A stretch of 64,000 nt of DNA from Candidatus Poribacteria bacterium (GTDB lineage Bacteria; Poribacteria; WGA-4E; UBA9662): positions 24,622 through 88,621 of the forward strand of contig DTUY01000018.1 of the NCBI GenBank assembly GCA_012963885.1, in the 5' to 3' direction. Positions 8,308-16,466 of this stretch are shown one piece after another. Numbering within the stretch: the stretch's first letter is position 1; every line of letters begins with the position of its first letter. Below the pieces are notes generated by a model. The model was given only the letters and a program-made list of their open reading frames with translations. It was not told the origin of the DNA and made no database searches. The position numbers and the translations under genes were made by a program.

Positions 8308-9501
8308 TCAAGTCCGGTACTCTGCGTTTATCTTGACGTAATCGTATGAATAGTCGCATGTCCAAAATGTTACACTAGTATGACCAGCGTGAAGGTCAAT
8401 AGTGATGCTGGTAGTATCTTTATTTAGTTGATTTGTAGCTTTCTGTTCGTCGAATCCAGCATCAACCCCATTTTTCACGATTTGGCAGTCACCAATCCAT
8501 ACTTCGACATTTGACTGTTCAAATTCCGCCCCCGATTTGCCAATTGCCATCATAATTCGTCCCCAGTTGGCATCATTGGCAAAAACTGCCGTTTTGACAA
8601 GAGGCGATTCCGCGACCGCGCGTGCTGCGAGTGCTCCCTCATTTTCATTTCTAGCGTTATTGATGACAACCTCCAGCAGTTTTGTCGCACCTTCACCATC
8701 ACGAGCGATCATCTTTGCCAATTCGATACAGACAAAATCAAGAGCATTTTGAAAATCTTGGTGATGCGTTGTGATTTGAGGATTTTCGACAGTACCGTTG
8801 GCTAGAATCAACACAGTGTCGTTTGTACTTGTATCTGAGTCAACTGTTACCCGATTAAACGATTTTCTGATAGCAGTTTGCAAAGTAGCTTGCAGGATCT
8901 CGGGTGAGATACTCACGTTGGTAGTCAGAAAACTGAGCATGGTAGCCATGTTAGGCGCGATCATCCCGGACCCTTTGGCCATGCCGCCGATAATAATGGA
9001 ATGTCCGTCGATTTTGGTTTCGACTGCGACTTCCTTCGGGATAGTGTCCGTTGTCATAATTGCTTGGGCGGCGTCATGGCCGCCACCTTCATCTAGCGTT
9101 TGGACGGCAAGATGAATTCCATTTTCAATTATATCCATTGGCAGCCGTTGACCGATGACACCCGTTGAACAGATAAGGACAGAATTTGAATTAATTCCTA
9201 AAGCTCCACCGGCTAGTTCCGCTGTCTGGTAAGCATCTTCCAAACCTTCCTGGCCAGTACATGCGTTGGCATTCTTGCTATTAATGACAATTGCATTTGC
9301 AACCTGATTCCTGATGTGATCTTGGCAAAGTGTTACTGGGGCTGCACAGACACGATTTTGTGTGAAAACACCAGCGGCTGTCGCCGTCGGGTCCGAGAGT
9401 ATAATTGCAAAATCCTTCTGATGGTTATCTTTAAGTCCAGCGTGTACACCAGCTGCTTTAAAACCTGGTGCCGCCGCGATACCTCCCTGAATTTGTTTCA
9501 T
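8308..9501 (-). CDS. argJ: Bifunctional ornithine acetyltransferase / N-acetylglutamate synthase
   Basis: Transfers the acetyl group from N-acetylornithine to glutamate in arginine synthesis. The frame opens at 9528, but ATG 9499-9501 (M-K-Q-I-Q-G-G-I-A-A-A-P-G-F) matches the family N-terminus, giving 397 aa. The precursor is cut into alpha and beta chains before Thr187 in M-I-A-P-N-M-A-T-M-L-S-F, and that Thr becomes the nucleophile. The oxyanion segment S-T-G-V-I-G appears earlier and the family C-terminus S-Y-D-Y-V-K-I-N-A-E-Y-R-T is intact. Whether it also uses acetyl-CoA is not visible. Confidence 0.95.
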   Translation of the reverse strand: MKQIQGGIAAAPGFKAAGVHAGLKDNHQKDFAIILSDPTATAAGVFTQNRVCAAPVTLCQDHIRNQVANAIVINSKNANACTGQEGLEDAYQTAELAGGALGINSNSVLICSTGVIGQRLPMDIIENGIHLAVQTLDEGGGHDAAQAIMTTDTIPKEVAVETKIDGHSIIIGGMAKGSGMIAPNMATMLSFLTTNVSISPEILQATLQTAIRKSFNRVTVDSDTSTNDTVLILANGTVENPQITTHHQDFQNALDFVCIELAKMIARDGEGATKLLEVVINNARNENEGALAARAVAESPLVKTAVFANDANWGRIMMAIGKSGAEFEQSNVEVWIGDCQIVKNGVDAGFDEQKATNQLNKDTTSITIDLHAGHTSVTFWTCDYSYDYVKINAEYRT

Positions 9502-9593
9502 ATAAACCCTCAAATGACATAGATTCACTATATTATTCTACCATATCAATTAAAATTTATGATGTAACTTAACCGGAAGAAAGGAATGTGAAA

Positions 9594-10541
9594 TTATAGG
9601 AGGGGGAAAGAAAACGTTAAAAGGAAAGTAAGTCCTCTTTTAAAAGTATCGCTATCTTCGGAAAGCATTTTCTGTCCAAGGGGTTGTATCAAGTTGAATT
9701 GGACAACGGATCTGTCCCAGAAGCTGACACTAGCACCGAAGAGTAGTGCATTCACTATCAAGCCTGTGTTCCGATCCCGCTCGCCATCCCAGTAGCCATA
9801 ATGTTGGTACAAACCGGTATAATGCGTGTTTAGCGCCAATGAATTTGAGATGCGATATCGAACACCAAAGTTATAGTTAAGTTCGGTTGGTGCACGATAA
9901 GCTTTTCCATTTTCGTAGAACGGAAGACGGCCGGTAACATAACTGTGTAAAGCGAGCTTTCTCAGCAATTTTATGCTGTGCTGAAACTTTATTATTGGTA
10001 CGAACGTACCAGTACCGAATTGAATGTGAAGATGCTTTTTACCCGCATCACCAAGTCTATATGGATCCTCTTCTATCTTGCCAATTGGCAGACTCATTCC
10101 TAAAGAAAAAACCAATTTCTCTCCCAGACGAAGGAGGTTGCCTGAATAGTAATTAACACTAAACTCGAAGTCACTTAATCCAGTGTATGTTTCAGTTCGA
10201 TGATGTATGTCGCGGTTTGCTAAAATAGCGTCTCGATTTTCTGGTGTTTGGTTGCGCCCCAAAAAATCAACCCGTGCCTTTTGGTTCTTAATATCGTATG
10301 GCAGGTCCAATGACAGTGCCAAAGCGTTCCGCATGAAATACCGGATACCAAGCTCTATTCTGGTGAAATCGAGAGATACTTCGTGCCTGTGTTGGGGATG
10401 AATATGCTCAATGACTTCCCCTTTTGGTCCCAGACCTCGATATTCGAAATGGCCTCCTCGAGAATCCGGACTTCTTAAAACGTTCAGGGAAAAATTCAGA
10501 CGTTCAATTTTTGAGGCCGAACTGACCTCTCCCGTCTCCAC
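9594..10541 (-). CDS. Outer-membrane beta-barrel-like protein (signal peptide interrupted, see 10542-10649)
   Basis: 315 aa from a GTG at 10541, but the frame continues in phase to a signal peptide at 10649, broken by two TGA codons. The body alternates hydrophobic and polar residues with many aromatic strand ends (R-Y-F, V-N-Y-Y, L-N-Y-N-F-G-V-R-Y-R-I-S) and ends in F-P-L-L, like a porin or DUF3187-type barrel of 12-14 strands. A His-rich stretch (I-H-P-Q-H-R-H-E) near residue 45 could bind metal. It is the last gene of the YHS-TlpA/BlaI/M56 unit, coupled to the protease gene through TAATG. Function unrecognised. A sequencing error, true pseudogene or late internal start at GTG are all possible. 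Confidence 0.55.
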   Translation of the reverse strand: METGEVSSASKIERLNFSLNVLRSPDSRGGHFEYRGLGPKGEVIEHIHPQHRHEVSLDFTRIELGIRYFMRNALALSLDLPYDIKNQKARVDFLGRNQTPENRDAILANRDIHHRTETYTGLSDFEFSVNYYSGNLLRLGEKLVFSLGMSLPIGKIEEDPYRLGDAGKKHLHIQFGTGTFVPIIKFQHSIKLLRKLALHSYVTGRLPFYENGKAYRAPTELNYNFGVRYRISNSLALNTHYTGLYQHYGYWDGERDRNTGLIVNALLFGASVSFWDRSVVQFNLIQPLGQKMLSEDSDTFKRGLTFLLTFSFPLL

Positions 10542-10649
10542 GCGAGGAAAGACGGGGTTGCTTCAAGCGCCTCAGCTATCTTGTGCTTTAACACAAACTT
10601 GGCAGAACCAAAGAGCAGCTATGAACAGGAGAATGAAGGCGTTTTTCAT
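10542..10649 (-). other. Signal-peptide segment with two in-frame TGA codons before the barrel ORF
   Basis: ATG at 10647-10649 overlaps the M56 stop as TAATG and has AGAAAGGAAA about ten bases upstream. It encodes a textbook signal peptide (M-K-N-A-F-I-L-L-F-I-A-A-L-W-F-C, later V-K-A-Q-D-S). Codon 26 (10572-10574) and codon 29 (10563-10565) are TGA. The same frame then runs through the barrel without interruption. In the +1 frame the short stretch is open, so a pair of compensating indels would also explain it. Confidence 0.6.
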
Positions 10650-11578
10650 TAGTGACTGTTTCCTTTCTGGTAACATGATCGGTAGTTAAAGTTACAAAAT
10701 TCTGTTTCACACTCTTTTTCATTTAGAATTGGCCGTTCTTCTGAAAATAGGACTCCAGCAGAAATTGAAATTGCAAAAGCAAACGATAGAGCTAAAGAAA
10801 ATGTGAATTTTGATTCTTTTTCTGTTTCATTGCTATTAATTAAGGATTCAATTCTATCAATCAAGTCACCTTGATTGACAGAAACGAACATGAATTTTTG
10901 AACTTGGTTTCTTACCCGGACAAGTTTTATTAAAGCCTTGGAAAGTTCCAGTGGTGAACTCCCACAGCGTGTCGCAAATTGATCCGCTGCTTTTTCACTT
11001 GATATCTGAAAGTTTCTTTTGAGATTTCGACAAACAGGTAAGAAAAACATAGAATCGCTTAAAAAATTAATTATCAGGTTTTTTAGAGTGTCGAACTGAC
11101 GACAATGGTATACTTCATGCCTAAGAACAGCCTGAATTTCTTCCGTCGTCATGAGCTGAATTAATCCGGTTGACAGATAAATTCTGGGGAGAAACACTCC
11201 AGCAGAGAACGCCCAACAGATAGTATCATTTCGAAAAACATGGATGCGGTTGGTTGGGAAATTAACTGACAATCCAAGGGGTAGTGAGTTGACAATTGAA
11301 AGCTGGCTTAAAAACTTCTGCGTTTTGTAGAGATGTGCTATTACTCGAATAGTGGCAAAAATGATTCCAACAACCATAGCCGCAATGCTCATCCAGATTG
11401 GGATTTTGTATGCTGAGAAATTACAAACTTGAAAACAAATAATCGAATCACCACATGAATGCAGTGTTTTGGTGGTTACGATAGTTAACTGCAATAGCCC
11501 AGCGAATAGTATGAAGATGAAGATCACGCCCCAGAAACTGGCATCACTTTTTCTTTTATGGTGAATAAAGCTACTCAT
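10649..11578 (-). CDS. BlaR1/MecR1-like M56 membrane metalloprotease
   Basis: 309 aa. Membrane segments lie near residues 15-37 and 62-82, and another near 275-290. The zinc motif H-E-V-Y-H is at 154-158, followed by D-T-L-K-N-L-I-I-N-F-L, and E-K-A-A-D-Q-F-A provides the downstream zinc-ligand Glu. This is the BlaR1/MecR1 protease core, without the C-terminal penicillin-binding sensor. Such proteases cleave the partner BlaI-type repressor when a signal arrives. It overlaps the repressor gene by eight bases. The signal is unknown; the YHS and thioredoxin neighbour hints at metal or redox stress rather than beta-lactams. Confidence 0.85.
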   Translation of the reverse strand: MSSFIHHKRKSDASFWGVIFIFILFAGLLQLTIVTTKTLHSCGDSIICFQVCNFSAYKIPIWMSIAAMVVGIIFATIRVIAHLYKTQKFLSQLSIVNSLPLGLSVNFPTNRIHVFRNDTICWAFSAGVFLPRIYLSTGLIQLMTTEEIQAVLRHEVYHCRQFDTLKNLIINFLSDSMFFLPVCRNLKRNFQISSEKAADQFATRCGSSPLELSKALIKLVRVRNQVQKFMFVSVNQGDLIDRIESLINSNETEKESKFTFSLALSFAFAISISAGVLFSEERPILNEKECETEFCNFNYRSCYQKGNSH

Positions 11579-12008
11579 CCGAATCTTTTTCCTTCAGCTG
11601 GCGGCGTTTTTGCTCAATCGCATACTCAAGTTCCTCAATTGATTGCGGATCATCTTGGCTAAGGAGATTTACAATAGCTGAAATCGCGTTCGAGCGGGAA
11701 ATAGACAATGCGCTTTTTATGGCCTGCTGACAAGCAAGATGTTTGAACTCTTCACGGCTAAGAACAGCAGAAAAGTGGAAAACTCCCGCCTTTTTTTTCT
11801 TACCTAATAGTCCCTTTTTGACCATGCGGTTCAATACAGTCAAAATGGTGTGATAGGCATTCTGGCGTTTCAGGGAAACAGCATCGAAGATTTGCCGTCC
11901 AGTAGCTTCATCACTCTCCCAGAGATAGTTTAGTAAGTCTTGCTCCAGATGACCAAGTACTTGGTGGAGTCCCTTATTCTGTGTTGTGAGTCGGTTGATC
12001 AATGTCAT
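11571..12008 (-). CDS. BlaI/MecI/CopY family repressor
   Basis: 145 aa, the family length. The winged helix covers about residues 20-90: L-L-N-Y-L-W-E, T-G-R-Q-I-F-D-A-V, then Y-H-T-I-L-T-V-L-N-R-M-V-K-K-G-L-L (recognition helix and wing). A C-terminal helical region for dimerisation holds the site usually cut by the M56 partner. It likely represses its own operon by binding the TTTTACAG-A-CTGTAAAA palindrome at 12802-12820 upstream of the YHS-TlpA gene. Penicillinase repressors and CopY share this fold; no CopY-type cysteine hook is present. Confidence 0.88.
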   Translation of the reverse strand: MTLINRLTTQNKGLHQVLGHLEQDLLNYLWESDEATGRQIFDAVSLKRQNAYHTILTVLNRMVKKGLLGKKKKAGVFHFSAVLSREEFKHLACQQAIKSALSISRSNAISAIVNLLSQDDPQSIEELEYAIEQKRRQLKEKDSDE

Positions 12009-12038
12009 TTTGCCTTAAGTTAAGTGCTAATAATCGGT

Positions 12039-12791
12039 CTATTTTTTATTAAGCAAGTTTGAAACGTGTTTTTCCACTTCTTGGTGATTAGTTTTGCCTG
12101 TCCATTGCGCAACGATTTGTTTTTCTGTATTGATCAAAAACATCGTTGGAACTACTTTTAAGTTAAAAGATTTAAACGCTGAATCTTTTTTTGCATCATG
12201 TAAAATTGGGTAAGAAATGTTCTTCTCTTTGATAAAATTTTTAATTTTTTTCCTGATGTCTTTGCCTTGATCAATAGAGATTCCTAGCACAACAAACTTT
12301 TTGCTTTTCTTATGCTTTTTATTTAGTTTCTGGAGTTCGGGCATCATTTCTACACATGGAATACACCAAGTTGCCCAAAAGTCAATTAGTACTACCTTAC
12401 CCTTGTAGTTTTTCAGGGTTATATCTTTACCCTTAAGATTCTCAACAACGAAATCGGGAGCAGGACGTGGAATAATCGGAGGAAGATAGGCTGTAGGATT
12501 GTCATCAAATTGTTCTTTGCACTTTTGGCAGCAGAAGTAATAGGTTTTACCTTCGTATTTTCTCCAAGCTCCGACTTCAACGGGAGTTGTATCACCTTGA
12601 CTTGAGCGAATTGTGCATGGAGCTTCTTCGGGGATTTTTCCAACTTCCCCCGCTTGTATTATGTTCAGAAAACTGAGATGCACCAAGATTAGAAACAAAT
12701 AGGTTCCCATGTATTGCTTTATCCTTCTCATAGCAGGTAGCAAAAAAACCAACCAATTCAATTTGGATTTCTCCTTAAGTATAGATTCCAT
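12039..12791 (-). CDS. YHS-domain and TlpA-like thioredoxin fusion, exported
   Basis: 250 aa from ATG 12791. A membrane segment (Y-L-F-L-I-L-V-H-L-S-F-L-N-I-I) is followed by a YHS-type metal-binding domain (C-T-I-R and G-K-T-Y-Y-F-C-C-Q-K-C-K-E-Q-F). A TlpA/AhpC-type domain follows, with F-W-A-T-W-C-I-P-C; its CxxC is residues 143-146. It is likely anchored outside the inner membrane, pairing a metal (Cu-type) sensor or binder with thiol-disulfide chemistry. The promoter predicts transcription from about 12790, so ATG 12791 would need a leaderless or slightly earlier mRNA. ATG 12731 has no Shine-Dalgarno site. ATG 12710 has AGAAGG 12 bases upstream and gives a cleaner signal sequence. First gene of the BlaI/M56 operon. 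Confidence 0.8.
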   Translation of the reverse strand: MESILKEKSKLNWLVFLLPAMRRIKQYMGTYLFLILVHLSFLNIIQAGEVGKIPEEAPCTIRSSQGDTTPVEVGAWRKYEGKTYYFCCQKCKEQFDDNPTAYLPPIIPRPAPDFVVENLKGKDITLKNYKGKVVLIDFWATWCIPCVEMMPELQKLNKKHKKSKKFVVLGISIDQGKDIRKKIKNFIKEKNISYPILHDAKKDSAFKSFNLKVVPTMFLINTEKQIVAQWTGKTNHQEVEKHVSNLLNKK

Positions 12792-12796
12792 AGGTA

Positions 12797-12825
12797 ATTG
12801 TATTTTACAGACTGTAAAATGTCAA
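12797..12825 (-). promoter_or_regulatory. Promoter of the YHS-TlpA/BlaI/M56 operon
   Basis: Read on the minus strand: TTGACA (12825-12820), 17 bases, TACAAT (12802-12797). Both boxes are at or one base from consensus. The spacer is filled by the palindromic operator, a layout in which a bound repressor directly excludes RNA polymerase. Confidence 0.8.
12802..12820. promoter_or_regulatory. BlaI/MecI-like operator palindrome
   Basis: ATTTTACAGACTGTAAAAT is a perfect 19-base palindrome around one central base. It contains TACA-N3-TGTA, the half-site pair recognised by BlaI/MecI regulators. It overlaps both promoter boxes. A BlaI-family gene lies in the operon it would control, so autoregulation is the natural reading. 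Confidence 0.75.
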
Positions 12826-13072
12826 GTGGAATTTGGCGGTACTTTATGGTATGTGACCGTAAGATATATGGCTGATTGTTGTTAAAATTATTTGCTGAAT
12901 ACATTGTTATAGGTTGAGTTATAAGATTAAATGGTTGGCAAACATGATAAAATTCGAGGTATACTTAACTAAGTTGCAATCGTTCTTACTTGTGAGTGTA
13001 CCGAAAATTGAAAAAAGAAAAAAGGTTTTAATTATAAGTTTAGTTCCTTGATTATAAGAAATATCGAGCCAA

Positions 13073-13699
13073 GTGATAAATATTAAATTGATTGCCATTG
13101 TGTTTCTTGTCTTATTTGCTTTTTTTGCTTTGATACAAATTGAATCAATTGCAGGTCTTAATCCAATCCTTTACTCGATGGCTGCCTCAATTCGTTATCT
13201 AGTAACGTTGGTGTTTCAACTTCAGACGACATCTGAGAATCAAGTTCTTCTCAAGGGTGAGCATCAATTCCTAAGTCCAACTGACGAAACTAAGGTTGTT
13301 CCTTCTACAGTACCCGCGGCCAAATATAAGCAGCGACTGGATCAAATGCGTGAATCTGGACCTAGCAACAAAGACGTCAATCTTGACTTTTTATTTAATG
13401 CGATTGAGTCCGAACTAACCCATCCTGCAACAGCAAATGGAGATGAAGAAATTATCGAGGTTCTAGGTCTCGCCGTCGAACTAGAGGATCCAATTACTGA
13501 TCTGTTTCTGGAAACTGAATGGTACGATACTGGATTTAATTTTGACGATGTCTATTACGATGAGTTTTGGCAAGCTGAGTTGGAAACGAGCAGTGTACCA
13601 ACTAATGATGACTTTGAGTTGAATCAGATTGAGGGATTGCTTGAGGAATTTCCTGACCCCTCAGAAATTAATCAGCTAGATGTTTTCGATCAGAAATGA
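13073..13699 (+). CDS. Hypothetical single-pass membrane protein, acidic
   Basis: 208 aa from a GTG start. Residues 5-22 form one hydrophobic segment (I-A-I-V-F-L-V-L-F-A-F-F-A-L-I), with a second weak one near 40-50. The rest is soluble and strongly acidic, with many Asp, Glu and aromatic residues (D-D-V-Y-Y-D-E-F-W) and no motif I recognise. It ends three bases before thiD, so the two are probably cotranslated. The ribosome-binding site is weak. Probably a lineage-specific protein anchored in the inner membrane; no function assigned. Confidence 0.55.
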   Translation: MINIKLIAIVFLVLFAFFALIQIESIAGLNPILYSMAASIRYLVTLVFQLQTTSENQVLLKGEHQFLSPTDETKVVPSTVPAAKYKQRLDQMRESGPSNKDVNLDFLFNAIESELTHPATANGDEEIIEVLGLAVELEDPITDLFLETEWYDTGFNFDDVYYDEFWQAELETSSVPTNDDFELNQIEGLLEEFPDPSEINQLDVFDQK

Positions 13700-13702
13700 A
13701 AC

Positions 13703-14485
13703 ATGAAGCAAATTCTGACCGTTGCGGGATCTGATTCCGGCGGTGGAGCTGGGATTCAGGCGGATATCAAATCAATCCATGCCAACGGGGGGTTTGCGAT
13801 GTCTGTGATCACTTCCGTAACTGCACAAAACACGTGTGAAGTAACCAGTGCCTTTGATTTACCAATTGAGATAATTGAAGCGCAAATTGACGCTGTCTTT
13901 TCAGATTTCGAGGTTTCAGCGGTAAAAACTGGAATGTTATCAAGCGCGGAAATTGTGCGGGTTGTTGCGCGGAAATTGCATCATCATTCTCCTGCAAAAA
14001 TAGTGGTTGACCCAGTGATGATTTCGAAAAGTGGGTTTCAGCTTTTACAGGAATCTGCAATCGAAACAATCAAATCCGATCTTATTCCATTAGCAACGGT
14101 TATAACTCCCAATGTCCATGAGGCCCAACTTCTATCTGGTTTGGAAATTCAGAATGTGAAGGAGGCGGAAGTTGCGGCGGAAAATATTCATCAACTTGGT
14201 TGCAATAGTGTTTTAGTAAAAGGTGGCCACATGGAAGATGAAACGTCAATTGATGTATTGTTCTCAGACGATAAGTTTTGGTTTTTTGAGTCAGAACGGA
14301 TAAATACTAAGAATACACATGGCACTGGCTGCACCTACTCAGCAGCGATTGCAACGCAACTTGGGTTGGGTAAAGATCTTGTCTCTAGCATTGAAGCTGC
14401 CAAAGATTACATTACGAATGCAATTCGTCACTCCCTTGAGATTGGCCATGGTCATGGCCCAACAAATCATTTCTACTTTCTATAG
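13703..14485 (+). CDS. thiD: Hydroxymethylpyrimidine/phosphomethylpyrimidine kinase
   Basis: 260 aa, the usual length. Phosphorylates HMP and HMP-P in thiamine synthesis or salvage. The N-terminus has V-A-G-S-D-S-G-G-G-A-G-I-Q-A-D-I-K, and the ribokinase-fold anion hole and base are in N-T-K-N-T-H-G-T-G-C-T-Y-S-A-A (catalytic Cys and preceding Gly run). Intermediate motifs V-K-T-G-M-L and V-V-D-P-V-M-I-S-K-S-G are present. It is convergent with pncB, only eight bases away. No other thiamine gene is in the window. Confidence 0.95.
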   Translation: MKQILTVAGSDSGGGAGIQADIKSIHANGGFAMSVITSVTAQNTCEVTSAFDLPIEIIEAQIDAVFSDFEVSAVKTGMLSSAEIVRVVARKLHHHSPAKIVVDPVMISKSGFQLLQESAIETIKSDLIPLATVITPNVHEAQLLSGLEIQNVKEAEVAAENIHQLGCNSVLVKGGHMEDETSIDVLFSDDKFWFFESERINTKNTHGTGCTYSAAIATQLGLGKDLVSSIEAAKDYITNAIRHSLEIGHGHGPTNHFYFL

Positions 14486-14493
14486 AGAAGTGG

Positions 14494-15918
14494 TTATGAT
14501 ACGTTTGACTGCTTTTCGTTTATTAATTCTTGTTGGAGATTCTCTAATTTTTGACTTAGGGTAACGGGATAAGTGGCAGGTTGATCTAAGGTTTTGTGTT
14601 TATCTGGTAGACTTGAGACGTTGTTTTGAGTTTGAACTTGAATTTCTTTTAAAGTTGGAAAATCGTAAACAAGTTCGCCTCTTTTGACAATTGGAATTAG
14701 TAGACCATCTTGATCAATTTCATCCCATAAACAGATTTGATCCTTGATGTAGTATTGATCTGGGTCAGTGAACCGTTGAACCTGTTTCCTTGCGGGTAAG
14801 GTTGATTTTGCCGTATCATTGCTTATTTTAAAGGTTGGTATAGTTTGATCTCCTTTAATTTTTTCGACGTGTTTATACACACCAGGCAATGCTGAAACTC
14901 CACCGTTTCCAGAAATGGGATTGAATGTCGCACCAGTTGCCAAACGTGTCCCAATTCCAAATCCATCCAGAGGAGCACCCGATTTTAGTAAGCGATCAAT
15001 TTCAAATTCATCTAGGTCATTGCTAGCAAAAATTTTGGCTTCCTTTAGATCACCATCGTCTAGAATAGATCTCACCTGTTTACTGAGTTCTAGTAAATTT
15101 CCGCTATCCAATCGAACACCTCTTAATTCTTGCCCTTTGGCTCTCATTTCTTGACCGATAGTTACAGCATGTTTGGCTCCCTGAATTGTATCGTACGTGT
15201 CGATCAAAAGTATGGTATTGTGAGGAAAAGACATTGCGTAATCACGAAAAGCCCCAAGCTCAGAAGGCCGGTCTTGAATAAATTTGTGAGCGAGTGTTCC
15301 GACATAGGGGATATCAAAGTATTGACTTGCAATAACTAGAGAAGTTGCTGACATTCCTCCAATGAAACTTGCACGTGCAGATAAGATCGCGGCATCGCGT
15401 CCGTGAGCACGCCTAGCACCAAAGTCGAAACAGATTCGGCCACCTGAGACATTTACGATACGAGATGATTTAGTGGCTATCAGCGTTTGAAAATTCATTA
15501 TACTCAGCAAATAAGTTTCAAAAAGTTGTACATCAATTGATCTCCCGGTAATGTTAATGATGGGTTCGTTTGGCAAGACAATGGTTCCTTCCGGAACAGC
15601 GTAGACATCACCATCGAACTTAAAATTACGGAGGTAATCAACGAAATTCGGACTTATTTCGGGGATGGATTTACTACTTTGGAGCCATGCCAAATCATCT
15701 TCAGAAAAACGCAGATTCAGGATGTAGTGGATGACCTGCTCAAGACCTGCAGCGATAAGGTATGCCCCTTGCGGGATAGCACGAGCAAAATAATTTTCAG
15801 TGCATACAGCGTTCTGGCTGCTGTCGAAATCAGCTTGGCCCATCGTCAACTCATAATAGTCAACGAATAATGCCATATTCGTTTCTGTTAGTAGTGCAGA
15901 TTTGGGTAAGTTAGCCAT
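14494..15918 (-). CDS. pncB: Nicotinate phosphoribosyltransferase
   Basis: 474 aa. Makes nicotinate mononucleotide from nicotinate and PRPP in NAD salvage. The N-terminus L-F-V-D-Y-Y-E-L-T-M-G-Q-A is characteristic. The active region includes D-F-G-A-R-R-A-H-G-R-D-A with the autophosphorylated His, then L-A-H-K-F-I-Q, the PRPP-binding L-I-D-T-Y-D-T, and G-V-R-L-D-S-G-N-L. The C-terminal 45 residues are polar and look like a lineage extension. The longer form here is the type seen in Gram-positives and many uncultured phyla. Confidence 0.93.
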   Translation of the reverse strand: MANLPKSALLTETNMALFVDYYELTMGQADFDSSQNAVCTENYFARAIPQGAYLIAAGLEQVIHYILNLRFSEDDLAWLQSSKSIPEISPNFVDYLRNFKFDGDVYAVPEGTIVLPNEPIINITGRSIDVQLFETYLLSIMNFQTLIATKSSRIVNVSGGRICFDFGARRAHGRDAAILSARASFIGGMSATSLVIASQYFDIPYVGTLAHKFIQDRPSELGAFRDYAMSFPHNTILLIDTYDTIQGAKHAVTIGQEMRAKGQELRGVRLDSGNLLELSKQVRSILDDGDLKEAKIFASNDLDEFEIDRLLKSGAPLDGFGIGTRLATGATFNPISGNGGVSALPGVYKHVEKIKGDQTIPTFKISNDTAKSTLPARKQVQRFTDPDQYYIKDQICLWDEIDQDGLLIPIVKRGELVYDFPTLKEIQVQTQNNVSSLPDKHKTLDQPATYPVTLSQKLENLQQELINEKQSNVS

Positions 15919-15955
15919 ATCTGCAATCTAACAAGCGGTCCAATGTTTGTCAACC

Positions 15956-16174
15956 CTAATTTAATTTATAGGTTTTTGGTGATGTTGAAATTAAGCTGAT
16001 CCAATCTCTTTGATCGGTATTAGCGCTATTTGCAAATTCATTGCAGATGCGTGAGAGGTTATCGATGAAAGCTACCCATTGGTTATCAGCATTGCTCTTA
16101 CGTGAATGTGAATCAGCAAGTAGGAGAGCCTGCTCATAAAGGTTGGCTCGGTGCACCTGAGTTTTGATTGACAT
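15956..16174 (-). CDS. Small hypothetical protein (72 aa)
   Basis: ATG at 16174 follows AAGGAAA at about ten bases, a good ribosome-binding site, which supports it as a real gene. The product is soluble and mostly helical, with no cysteines except one and no recognised domain (N-L-Y-E-Q-A-L-L-L-A-D-S-H, then R-D-W-I-S-L-I). It ends 37 bases before pncB on the same strand, so it may be cotranscribed with it. Confidence 0.5.
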   Translation of the reverse strand: MSIKTQVHRANLYEQALLLADSHSRKSNADNQWVAFIDNLSRICNEFANSANTDQRDWISLISTSPKTYKLN

Positions 16175-16280
16175 CTTTAAATGTTTCCTTGGTGTTTACA
16201 ATAGTCGACTGTTTTAAGTCAAACTAAAATACTGGCAATTTTAATGCCAAATCCTGAGTCTTGAAGGGCTTGCTTTCTAA

Positions 16281-16310
16281 TTGACACAGCCCGTAGAGGT
16301 TTGATATGCT
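16281..16310 (+). promoter_or_regulatory. Possible glnS promoter
   Basis: TTGACA (16281-16286) and TATGCT (16305-16310) stand 18 bases apart. The leader would be about 150 bases. No riboswitch or T-box was recognised in it. Confidence 0.45.
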
Positions 16311-16466
16311 TTTCAATTGCGATCTTTACACAATAACTAACTATGAAACTGGTCAAAAGGTAACACTTTTTTAGTTAAGAGATAATGATGCGAAAGTTAT
16401 AGTTACGTTTGTTTTACATATATTAGATAGAGCGCAGGAATTACATGGCAGGAGAGGAGACAGAGC

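Noticed and set aside
9594..10649. Reassigned TGA (recoding) in this organism
   Set aside because: TGA serves as a normal stop elsewhere, for example leuA at 3217-3219, so a code change is excluded; local causes remain.
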